Assembly (NCBI GenBank): GCA_900756035.1
Contig: CAAEIR010000311.1
Span: forward strand, 1 to 7,158
Origin: an uncultured Anaerostipes sp.
GTDB lineage: Bacteria; Bacillota; Clostridia; Lachnospirales; Lachnospiraceae
Reading direction: 5' to 3'
Length of the DNA: 7,158 bases
The position numbers and the translations under genes are program-made. This document shows positions 1 through 5,523 of this stretch, in pieces. The stretch's first letter is position 1. Every line of letters starts with the position of its first letter. The notes beneath the pieces are model-generated. The model saw only the letters and a program-made list of their open reading frames with translations, ran no database searches and was not told where the DNA came from.

Positions 1-16
1 GACTGCGAAAGCAGTC
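1..16 (+). repeat. Short GNRA-loop hairpin at the window edge
   Basis: A perfect 6-bp stem (GACTGC / GCAGTC) closes a GAAA tetraloop, a very stable RNA hairpin. The following bases are pyrimidine-rich (ATTTCTTCTT) but not a clean T-run. It may be the end of a terminator or leader of a gene lying left of the window. The upstream sequence needed to decide is not visible. Confidence 0.45.
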
Positions 17-58
17 ATATTTCTTCTTGCATCTGGTCGCATCCTACGCGGAGCGGTT

Positions 59-103
59 TTTTATACCATAGGGAAGTTCGGAGAACTTTCCTATGGTATA
101 AAA
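59..103. repeat. Long near-perfect inverted repeat (21-bp arms, 3-nt loop)
   Basis: The arms 59-79 and 83-103 are complementary over 21 positions with a single G:T mismatch, around the loop GGA (80-82). The core is TATACCATAGGGAAGTTC against GAACTTTCCTATGGTATA. A T6 run (55-60) lies before the stem and A's lie after it, so on neither strand does a U-tract follow the stem; it is not a standard terminator. It could be a structured RNA element, an abutted pair of transposon-like ends, or a dispersed stem-loop repeat. Its function is unknown. Confidence 0.6.
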
Positions 104-116
104 GTGCATATGCACT
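103..116. repeat. Perfect 14-bp palindrome, operator-like
   Basis: AGTGCATATGCACT is fully self-complementary and starts on the last base of the long hairpin, 13 nt before the ATG of the aldolase remnant. A perfect palindrome of this size just upstream of a sugar gene could be a dimeric regulator site left from the old operon. No matching second copy was noticed in the window, and no regulator can be assigned. Confidence 0.35.
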
Positions 117-129
117 AAAACTGGGAGGT

Positions 130-264
130 ATGAGTATACTGACAGATATGGGAACAATTTTAAGGAAAGCAAAGCTTTCAATTCCACTGGTATTACATGG
201 CGGATTAGGAACTGGAGATGAGAATTATTATATTACACTATTTGGCGGAGTTAATCGCGGATAA
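130..264 (+). pseudogene. Remnant of a class II sugar-bisphosphate aldolase (fructose/tagatose-bisphosphate type)
   Basis: A 44-codon reading frame (ATG at 130, TAA ending at 264) contains IPLVLHGGLGTGDENY followed by GGVN. This matches the region of class II aldolases (FbaA/GatY/KbaY family) with a zinc-binding His and a phosphate-binding GGSG loop, usually LVLHGGSGT...GVNK(V/I)N. Family members are about 280-310 residues, so more than 80% of the gene is missing on both sides. The Ser of GGSG is Leu here and the region after GDEN is degraded. GGGAGG (123-128) sits only 1 nt before the ATG, too close for a good ribosome site. Inference: a non-functional scrap of an aldolase from a polyol pathway, in the same orientation as the dehydrogenase remnant that follows. 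The assignment rests on one motif. Confidence 0.6.
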
Positions 265-332
265 CAAGAGAAAATTGCACTTCTTGTGTTTTGGATAGAA
301 AAGATATCCAGGATAAGCAATATTTTATTTAG

Positions 333-338
333 AGGAGG
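333..338 (+). promoter_or_regulatory. Strong ribosome binding site of the truncated dehydrogenase
   Basis: AGGAGG ends 8 nt before the ATG at 347. A consensus site at ideal spacing suggests this ATG was the original start of the dehydrogenase gene, not a chance internal Met. That supports an internal deletion over a simple loss of the 5' end. Confidence 0.7.
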
Positions 339-346
339 AAAAGCAA

Positions 347-863
347 ATGGAACCAAAAACGATGAAATTTGGATGTTTGGCAGATAAAGGTGTAGCAGAT
401 CAGTGTGCAGAATTACATAAGGATACACCGGATGGATATAAATGGGGATTTGAAGTAATTGACTGCAAAGAGGCAGATCCGGTAGAAGAAGTGAAACGCC
501 TTACAGATGGAGCGGGGGCAGATGCAGTGATTGTGGCAGTTGGAGCCACATCTGCTAATAGTCAGGCATTGGAAATGATCAAACAGATGGACGGAAAAAT
601 ACTATTATTTGCGGCGGGATACCCGGTACCGGAGTTACATGTAGATTCCAATACCATGCATTATCGCAGAATAGAGTTAATTGGAACGTTTGGAGCTGTC
701 AATGAAGATTTTAATGAGGCGGCAAAGGCATTGAGCAGCGGAGTTATAGACGTGTCAAAATTGGTGGAATCTAAAAAAATTTACATTAGATCAGCTTCAG
801 GATGCAATGGAAGAAGCAAGTAAACAGGGAATGTACCGGGTGAGCGTATTGTTGGATGTATAA
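347..863 (+). pseudogene. Truncated and frameshifted zinc-type polyol dehydrogenase (sorbitol/galactitol-1-phosphate dehydrogenase-like, MDR family)
   Basis: The 158-residue frame (347-823) matches the NAD(P)-binding and C-terminal part of medium-chain zinc dehydrogenases: GADAVIVAVGA (~57-67), KILLFAAGYP (~84-93), YRRIELIGTFGA (~106-117). Intact family members are about 340-350 residues. The N-terminal GroES-like domain with the catalytic Cys/His/Glu zinc ligands and the first part of the Rossmann fold are absent. The start (MEPKTMK) looks like a native N-terminus fused to mid-protein sequence. Near the end an A7 run (773-779) shifts the frame to an early TAA (821-823). Dropping one A restores KKFTLDQLQDAMEEAS...YRVSVLLDV, ending at TAA 861-863, a normal C-terminus for the family. 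Both lesions point to an inactive gene. The polyol substrate is inferred only from family resemblance and neighbours. Confidence 0.75.
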
Positions 864-882
864 TGTATAGCATCATCTTAGA

Positions 883-912
883 TTGACGAAAGCCATATCT
901 ATTCTATATACT
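883..912 (+). promoter_or_regulatory. Candidate sigma-70 type promoter before the SorC remnant
   Basis: TTGACG (883-888) and TATACT (907-912) are separated by 18 bp, each matching five of six consensus positions. It lies between the dehydrogenase remnant and the SorC remnant and could transcribe the latter plus the intact alcohol dehydrogenase at 1381. Assigned by inspection only. Confidence 0.4.
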
Positions 913-922
913 AAAAGTAAAA

Positions 923-1363
923 GCGTATCAGGTAATGGCACCGCTGATCGTGGCGAACGGACAGGTAAAGAAACATTTTATAGAAGAAAAAAACGTACAT
1001 CAGGTTATAACCATGGCACGGAATGCGGATATTGCCGTGTTTGGAATCGGCTCTTTTGATGGAAACACGACCATCCAGAATACGGATATTATACCGCCGG
1101 AAGAATATGAGCATCTGAAAGAAAAAGGCGGGGTCGGTGAAGTGCTTTGTCAGGCTTTTGATATTGACGGGAATTTTGTACAGGATGATTTTTATGACCG
1201 TCTGATTACGGTGTCACTTGATGATATTAGAAAAATACCGGTTCGTGTGGGTGTAGCTTACGGAGAAAATAAAAAAGAAGCAATTTTAGGAGCGTTAAGA
1301 AGCGGTCTGGTAAATGTATTGATTACAGATATGGAAGTAGCGGAATACTTAATAAATGTCTAG
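923..1363 (+). pseudogene. C-terminal fragment of a SorC-family sugar-responsive transcriptional regulator
   Basis: From about 923 (AYQVMAPLIVAN...) to the TAG at 1363 the translation matches the second half of the SorC/DeoR-type sugar-binding domain. Visible blocks are NADIAVFGIGSF, DIIPPEEYEHLKEKGGVGEV, DIDGNFV, RLITVSLDDIRKIPVRVGVAYG and KKEAILGALRSGLVNVLITD. The family is about 310-330 residues, with an N-terminal helix-turn-helix that is entirely missing here, so the product could not bind DNA by the usual route. The first ATG in frame (935) would give 142 residues but has no convincing ribosome site. The frame is open back to 887, where resemblance is lost. The retained part is undamaged, suggesting recent truncation, or retention as a ligand-binding domain, which is less likely. 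It ends 17 nt before the next gene. Confidence 0.75.
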
Positions 1364-1380
1364 AAGAACAGGAGGAGACT

Positions 1381-2538
1381 ATGAACAATTTTACTTACTC
1401 AATTCCAACGAAAATTTACTTTGGAAAGGATCAGATTTCACAGTTAAGTGAGTTGGCGGAAAGCGGAAGCAACGTGCTGCTCGTATACGGAGGCGGGAGT
1501 ATTAAAAAATCCGGGATTTATGATACGGCAATGAAAATTTTAAAGGATGCCGGATTAAGTGTTTTTGAATTATCCGGAGTAGAACCGAATCCGAGAATTG
1601 AATCCGTAAGAAAAGGGGTAGAAATCTGCAGGGAAAATAACGTTGACATGGTGCTTTGCATCGGGGGAGGAAGCGTTATCGACTGTGGAAAAGTTGTAGC
1701 CGCAGGCGTATGCAGTGAAGAAGATCCATGGGAATTGGTACTGCATCCGAGAAAAATTCGGAGAGCACTTCCGATTTATTCTGTTTTGACGTTGTCAGCG
1801 ACAGGATCAGAAATGGATAAGTTCGCCGTAATCTCTGATTTAGAGAAGAATGAAAAATGGGGAACGGCAAGTGATCATATGAAACCAAAGATGTCAATCA
1901 TGGATCCGGAATATACTTTTTCTGTTCCAAAACGGCAGACTGCGGCAGGAACTGCTGATATTATCAGTCATATTTTTGAAAATTATTTTACAAATGTAAA
2001 GGCAGCAGATGTACAGGCGAGATTTGCAGAGGGACTTTTAAAAACATGTTTTCATTATGGTCCGATTGCACTGGAAAATCCAGAGGATTATGATGCAAGA
2101 GCAAATTTAATGTGGACATCCAGCATGGCGATTAACGGATTAATTTCGGATGGAGCCGAGGTTGCGTGGTCTGTTCATCCAATGGAACATGAACTTAGTG
2201 CTTTTTATGATATTACCCATGGTGAGGGACTTGCAATTTTAACACCGCATTGGATGAAGTTTGCATTAAACGAGCAAACTGCTTACAAATTTGCGGAATA
2301 TGGAAGAAACGTATGGGGAATTGTTTCCGATGATGATATGAAGGTTTCTAAGGAGGCAATTCAACGTACAAAAGATTTTTTCAGAGACATGGGTCTGCCT
2401 CAGACATTAAGTGAGGTTGGAATTGATCGTACCTATTTTGGAATTATGGCAGAAAAGGCAGCAGCCGGAAGCAGGGGAGCTTTTGTAGAACTTAAAAAGG
2501 AAGATATCCTGTGCATCTTTGAAAATGCTTTAAACTAG
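1381..2538 (+). CDS. Iron-containing alcohol dehydrogenase, NADPH-type butanol/aldehyde-reducing (BDH/YqhD-like)
   Basis: A complete 385-residue group III alcohol dehydrogenase, the family's usual length. It likely interconverts aldehydes and primary alcohols in the cytoplasm as a fermentative electron sink. The N-terminal nucleotide domain carries YGGGSIKKSG (~36-45), the form seen in NADP(H)-dependent BDH/YqhD enzymes, and IGGGSVIDCGK (94-104). The metal ligands expected from YqhD-type proteins are D193 and H197 in TADIISH, H266 in WSVHPMEH, and H280 in YDITHGEGLA. LSATGSEMD (138-146) is the usual cofactor loop. The start is firm: AGGAGG (1370-1375) lies 5 nt before the ATG. It follows the SorC remnant by 17 nt and is the only intact gene in the left half. 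It may once have belonged to the polyol operon, or may be read from the candidate promoter at 883-912. The physiological substrate cannot be told from sequence. Confidence 0.93.
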   Translation: MNNFTYSIPTKIYFGKDQISQLSELAESGSNVLLVYGGGSIKKSGIYDTAMKILKDAGLSVFELSGVEPNPRIESVRKGVEICRENNVDMVLCIGGGSVIDCGKVVAAGVCSEEDPWELVLHPRKIRRALPIYSVLTLSATGSEMDKFAVISDLEKNEKWGTASDHMKPKMSIMDPEYTFSVPKRQTAAGTADIISHIFENYFTNVKAADVQARFAEGLLKTCFHYGPIALENPEDYDARANLMWTSSMAINGLISDGAEVAWSVHPMEHELSAFYDITHGEGLAILTPHWMKFALNEQTAYKFAEYGRNVWGIVSDDDMKVSKEAIQRTKDFFRDMGLPQTLSEVGIDRTYFGIMAEKAAAGSRGAFVELKKEDILCIFENALN

Positions 2539-2564
2539 AAAGATAAGCGTACCTTATATTATAT

Positions 2565-2604
2565 AGAAGAAACAGAAAAGGTATCATCCTTTTTTGTTTC
2601 TTCT
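2565..2604 (+). terminator. Probable terminator after the iron alcohol dehydrogenase
   Basis: A 17-bp stem (AGAAGAAACAGAAAAGG 2565-2581; CCTTTTTTGTTTCTTCT 2588-2604) with one G:T pair and a 6-nt loop (TATCAT) lies 26 nt after the stop. The U-rich tract is the right arm itself: a short AAAAGG/CCTTTT stem followed by TTGTTTCTTCTT would act as a standard intrinsic terminator. Confidence 0.75.
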
Positions 2605-2613
2605 TATAATTAG

Positions 2614-2664
2614 CGAAAAAAAGTTTTTTAAAATATAGACAAACGAAATAATATTTCGTATAAT
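2614..2664 (+). promoter_or_regulatory. Main promoter of the nfnAB operon, with palindrome in the spacer
   Basis: TAGACA (2636-2641) and a perfect TATAAT (2659-2664) are spaced 17 bp, near-consensus for the housekeeping sigma factor. An A/T-tract region (about 2614-2635) upstream resembles an UP element. ACGAAAT-AAT-ATTTCGT (2643-2659), a 7-bp inverted repeat, fills the spacer and touches the -10, a placement expected for a repressor operator. The expected start near 2671 gives a leader of about 130 nt. Confidence 0.7.
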
Positions 2665-2802
2665 AAGAACAGGTTAGAGTTTAAAATCAAGGTAGTGGTT
2701 GGTAATTTGTAACCTTTGCAGGCAAAAAATAATAAAAAAATACTTTCCTATTATAGCGTTACAATGTATAATAGAGAGAAGATATCTAAGAAAGAGGTGT
2801 AA
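2665..2802 (+). other. A+T-rich leader of the nfnAB operon with a possible second promoter
   Basis: No protein gene is visible. A perfect TATAAT lies at 2767-2772 with only a weak -35 candidate (TTTCCT, 2744-2749), so a second start near 2779 is possible. Weak pairings include AGGTTA (2671-2676) with TAACCT (2710-2715), and TTTGC/GCAAA (2715-2719, 2722-2726). They do not match any riboswitch class I recognise. The leader ends with the ribosome site GAGGTG (2794-2799). Confidence 0.35.
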
Positions 2803-2805
2803 GTG

Positions 2806-3627
2806 GTGTATAAAATTGTCAAAAAACAACAGCTCAATAACTTAGTTGAGTTAATGGAGATTCATGCTCCATATGTGGCAAGAAAATGTGAACCTGGACA
2901 GTTCATTATTATTCGTGTAGATGAAGAGGGAGAGAGAGTTCCTCTGACGATCGCTGATTATGATCGTGAGAAAGAAACGGTCACTATTATTTATCAGGTT
3001 GTTGGTTATACAACAGAGCTGTTAAGCAAGAAAGAAGAAGGAGATTTCGTACAGGATTTTGTAGGTCCTCTTGGACAGCCTTCTCCATTGCATAAATGTG
3101 AGCGAGTTATGGGAGTTGCCGGTGGTGTTGGTGCAGCACCGTTATATCCACAGCTTCGCAAGCTGGCACAGATGGGCGTTCCGGTAGATGTAATCATTGG
3201 TGGAAAGAGCGCAGAATTTGTAATTTTGAAAGAGTTATTTGAAGAGTTCTGTGATAATGTCTATATTGCAACAGACGACGGAAGTCTTGGAACTAAAGGT
3301 TTTGTAACGAACGTACTGGAAGATCAGATCAAGGCCGGAGTGAAATACGATGAAGTCATCGCAATCGGACCACTCATTATGATGAAAAACGTTGTGAAAA
3401 TTACAAAAGAATATGATATTCCAACAACGGTATCTTTAAATCCTATTATGATTGACGGAACCGGTATGTGCGGCGGATGTCGTGTTACCGTAGGCGGCGA
3501 GACAAAATTTGCCTGTGTTGACGGACCGGATTTTGACGGATTCCAGGTAGATTTTGATGAGTGCATGAAACGTCAGGGAATGTTTAAAGAAGAAGAACAT
3601 GAGTGTAAGATTGGAAGGGGGATGTAG
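2806..3627 (+). CDS. nfnA: NfnA: small (FAD, 2Fe-2S) subunit of NADH-dependent ferredoxin:NADP+ oxidoreductase
   Basis: A 273-residue ferredoxin-NAD(P)+ reductase-like protein of the PyrK/SudB group. It pairs with the next gene product in the cytoplasmic NfnAB complex, which couples NADH and reduced ferredoxin to reduction of two NADP+ by flavin electron bifurcation. NfnA holds FAD, the NAD(H) site and a 2Fe-2S cluster. Visible are the flavin-domain motif ERVPLTI (~43-49), the nucleotide-binding stretch VAGGVGAAPLYPQL (~104-117), and a C-terminal cluster motif D-x4-C-x2-C-x11-C (D217, C222, C225, C237). In PyrK the first ligand is Cys; Asp here matches the three-Cys-one-Asp cluster known for NfnA and separates it from dihydroorotate dehydrogenase subunits. 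Two GTG codons are in tandem (2803, 2806). GTG 2806 is preferred because it lies 6 nt after GAGGTG and gives the family-like start MYKIV; GTG 2803 would add one residue. The stop is 3 nt before nfnB. Confidence 0.93.
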   Translation: MYKIVKKQQLNNLVELMEIHAPYVARKCEPGQFIIIRVDEEGERVPLTIADYDREKETVTIIYQVVGYTTELLSKKEEGDFVQDFVGPLGQPSPLHKCERVMGVAGGVGAAPLYPQLRKLAQMGVPVDVIIGGKSAEFVILKELFEEFCDNVYIATDDGSLGTKGFVTNVLEDQIKAGVKYDEVIAIGPLIMMKNVVKITKEYDIPTTVSLNPIMIDGTGMCGGCRVTVGGETKFACVDGPDFDGFQVDFDECMKRQGMFKEEEHECKIGRGM

Positions 3628-3630
3628 ACC

Positions 3631-5022
3631 ATGGCAAATATGAGTCTTAAAAAAGTGGCAATGCCGGAGCAGGACCCAAACGTCCGCAACAAGAATTTTG
3701 AAGAAGTTGCCCTTGGATATACAAAAGAAATGGCGATGGAAGAAGCAACCCGCTGCTTAAACTGTAAGAATAAACCTTGTGTTAACGGATGCCCGGTAAA
3801 CGTACCGATTCCGGAATTTATTGAGAAGGTAGCAGAAGGTGATTTCGAAGCTGCCTATGAAGTAATCACAAGAGAGAATGCACTTCCTGCAATCTGCGGA
3901 CGAGTATGTCCACAGGAGAATCAGTGTGAAGGAAAGTGTGTCCGTGGAATCAAAGGAGAACCGGTCGGAATCGGTCGTATGGAACGCTTTGTTGCAGACT
4001 GGCATATGGCAAATGCAAAACCGGCAAAAGTTGAAATTGAGAAAAACGGAAAGAAAGTTGCCATCGTAGGATGTGGTCCTGCAGGAATCACATGTGCAGG
4101 TGAACTGATCAAAAAGGGTTATGATGTTACTGTCTTTGAAGCCCTTCACAAACCGGGCGGAGTTTTAAGCTATGGTATTCCTGAGTTCCGTCTGCCAAAA
4201 GATCTGGTTGCCAAAGAAATTGAGAGTGTACAGGCACTGGGTGTTGATATAGAGACAAACGTTATTGTCGGACGTTCTGTAACCATTGATGAATTGATGG
4301 AAGATGGATATGCGGCAGTATTTGTAGGAAGCGGAGCAGGACTTCCAAGATTTTTAAATATTCCTGGTGAGAATCATCTTGGTGTTTACTCTGCCAATGA
4401 ATTCTTAACAAGAGTAAACTTAATGAAAGGTTACAAATTCCCGGAATGTCCGACACCAGTAAAAGTCGGAAAGAAAGTTGCCGTTGTCGGAGCAGGAAAT
4501 GTAGCGATGGATGCGGCAAGAACTGCAAAACGTCTGGGAGCAGAAGATGTATATATCGTTTATCGACGCAGTGAGGAAGAAGCACCGGCACGTCTGGAAG
4601 AACTTCATCATGCAAAAGAAGAAGGTATTATCTTCAAATTCTTAAATAATCCTGCTGCAATCAAGGCTGATGAAACCGGTTGGGTAAATAAGATGGAGAT
4701 TGTAAAACAGGAACTTGGAGAGCCGGACGCATCCGGAAGACGTTCTCCACAGCCGATTGAAGGATCAAACTATGACCTGGATGTAGATACAGTAATCATC
4801 GCTATCGGACAGAGCCCGAATCCGTTGATCCGTCAGACAACTCCTGGATTGGATACACAAAAATGGGGTGGAATCATTGTAGATGAAGAAACAATGAAGA
4901 CAAGCAAAGACGGAGTTTATGCCGGAGGAGATACCGTAACCGGAGCAGCAACAGTTATCTTGGCTATGGGAGCAGGAAAGAAAGCGGCAGCAGCAATTGA
5001 CCAGAAATTACAGGGAAAATAA
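3631..5022 (+). CDS. nfnB: NfnB: large subunit of NADH-dependent ferredoxin:NADP+ oxidoreductase (GltD-like)
   Basis: 463 residues, normal length. The N-terminal domain carries cysteines C42, C45, C50, C54 and C89, C93, C99, C103 for two 4Fe-4S clusters. By analogy with dihydropyrimidine dehydrogenase, seven of these plus E118 (in GRMERF) would be ligands and C89 would not. The first dinucleotide fold VAIVGCGPAG (~143-152) binds the bifurcating FAD. The second, VAVVGAGNVAMDAAR (~283-297), followed by YRRSEEE (311-317), fits NADPH binding. GVYAGGD (428-434) is the C-terminal FAD contact. It resembles the GltD small subunit of glutamate synthase, and such genes are often annotated gltA/gltD. 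The nfnA partner 3 nt upstream and absence of a large GltB subunit favour NfnB. Role: takes electrons from reduced ferredoxin and reduces NADP+, supplying NADPH. The ATG at 3631 has a G-rich site (AAGGGGG) inside the end of nfnA, so translation is probably coupled. Confidence 0.93.
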   Translation: MANMSLKKVAMPEQDPNVRNKNFEEVALGYTKEMAMEEATRCLNCKNKPCVNGCPVNVPIPEFIEKVAEGDFEAAYEVITRENALPAICGRVCPQENQCEGKCVRGIKGEPVGIGRMERFVADWHMANAKPAKVEIEKNGKKVAIVGCGPAGITCAGELIKKGYDVTVFEALHKPGGVLSYGIPEFRLPKDLVAKEIESVQALGVDIETNVIVGRSVTIDELMEDGYAAVFVGSGAGLPRFLNIPGENHLGVYSANEFLTRVNLMKGYKFPECPTPVKVGKKVAVVGAGNVAMDAARTAKRLGAEDVYIVYRRSEEEAPARLEELHHAKEEGIIFKFLNNPAAIKADETGWVNKMEIVKQELGEPDASGRRSPQPIEGSNYDLDVDTVIIAIGQSPNPLIRQTTPGLDTQKWGGIIVDEETMKTSKDGVYAGGDTVTGAATVILAMGAGKKAAAAIDQKLQGK

Positions 5023-5036
5023 AAGGAGGATTCCAA

Positions 5037-5405
5037 ATGGGGAAAGCAATATTTCAGACCGATATTATTGAATTAGGCGAGCAGGTAGACGCCTTTTTTG
5101 AAGAAGGGATGTTCGTTCTTTTCGGAGAAAATGTGCCGGATACATTAAAAGACTTTTGTCATTTTATTGACCAGAAGAATGTAGATGGAACAATTAAAAA
5201 AGGAGATAAACTGGTAATTGACCAGAAAGAATACCTTATTACTGCGGTGGGAGATATTGCCCAGTCTAATTTGGAAACACTCGGACATTTAACCGTTGTG
5301 TTTAGTGGTGCAAAAGAAGCAGGTCTTCCGGGCAGCATTTGTGTGGAAGCCAAACCGATGCCGAAACTCTCCGTGGGAAGCAAACTTTCCATCGTAGAAG
5401 ATTAG
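5037..5405 (+). CDS. Stand-alone PTS glucitol/sorbitol-type IIA protein (GutA/SrlB-like)
   Basis: 122 residues, the full length of the IIA-Gut family (E. coli SrlB is 123). Family features are the YLITAVGDIAQSNLETLGHLTVVF block (about 66-89), LPGSICVE (97-104) and an all-beta pattern with no signal or membrane segment. In the sorbitol PTS, IIA passes phosphate from HPr to IIB. Here there is no IIB or IIC gene; it is the third gene of the nfnAB operon, 14 nt after nfnB, with a strong site AAGGAGG (5023-5029) 7 nt before the ATG. Against E. coli SrlB as I recall it (active His43 in CFIH), an ungapped alignment puts Ile44 at the catalytic position, within CHFID; the nearest His is H42. H84 in the conserved LGH is kept. 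It may be non-catalytic, use H42, or be regulatory. Family assignment is strong, function in this operon unknown. Confidence 0.85.
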   Translation: MGKAIFQTDIIELGEQVDAFFEEGMFVLFGENVPDTLKDFCHFIDQKNVDGTIKKGDKLVIDQKEYLITAVGDIAQSNLETLGHLTVVFSGAKEAGLPGSICVEAKPMPKLSVGSKLSIVED

Positions 5406-5409
5406 AAGA

Positions 5410-5431
5410 GATATCACAAGTATTTGATATC
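5410..5431 (+). repeat. Small inverted repeat after the IIA gene
   Basis: GATATCA (5410-5416) and TGATATC (5425-5431) form a perfect 7-bp stem with an 8-nt loop, 4 nt after the stop codon and just before the terminator. It may stabilise the mRNA end or be a binding site; no T-run follows. Confidence 0.4.
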
Positions 5432-5440
5432 GTTATCATA

Positions 5441-5474
5441 AAAGGAGTTATTGCAGCAGCAATAATTCCTTTTT
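5441..5474 (+). terminator. Intrinsic terminator of the nfnAB-IIA operon
   Basis: AAAGGAGTTATTGC (5441-5454) pairs with GCAATAATTCCTTT (5459-5472) over 14 bp with one G:T pair and a tetraloop AGCA. The stem ends in T's (5470-5474). It lies 35 nt after the IIA stop codon and separates the operon from guaB. Confidence 0.88.
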
Positions 5475-5523
5475 CTATACACATTTTGTTCTGAAAATTT
5501 TTAGAGAAATCAGGGATTTTTTG

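Noticed and set aside
228..428. Minus-strand open frame of 66 codons over the aldolase/dehydrogenase boundary.
   Set aside because: No ribosome site or recognisable motif, and it overlaps better supported remnants on the other strand.
2605..2610. TATAAT right after the alcohol dehydrogenase terminator stem, as a further promoter.
   Set aside because: No -35 at usable spacing; the candidate hexamer would be the terminator loop. The promoter at 2636-2664 is far better.
2665..2802. Riboswitch in the nfnA leader.
   Set aside because: Only weak short pairings were found and no conserved core of a known class was recognised.
2806..3627. Dihydroorotate dehydrogenase electron-transfer subunit (PyrK).
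   Set aside because: No pyrD neighbour, and the first cluster ligand is Asp rather than Cys, as in NfnA.
3757..4149. Minus-strand open frame of 130 codons inside nfnB.
   Set aside because: It is antisense to a strongly conserved coding region, and its composition (many Phe, Cys, Ser) is typical of an antisense shadow.
3631..5022. Glutamate synthase small subunit (GltD) as the function of the large flavoprotein.
   Set aside because: No large GltB subunit is present, and the gene is translationally coupled to an NfnA with the D-C-C-C cluster motif, so NfnB is the better call.
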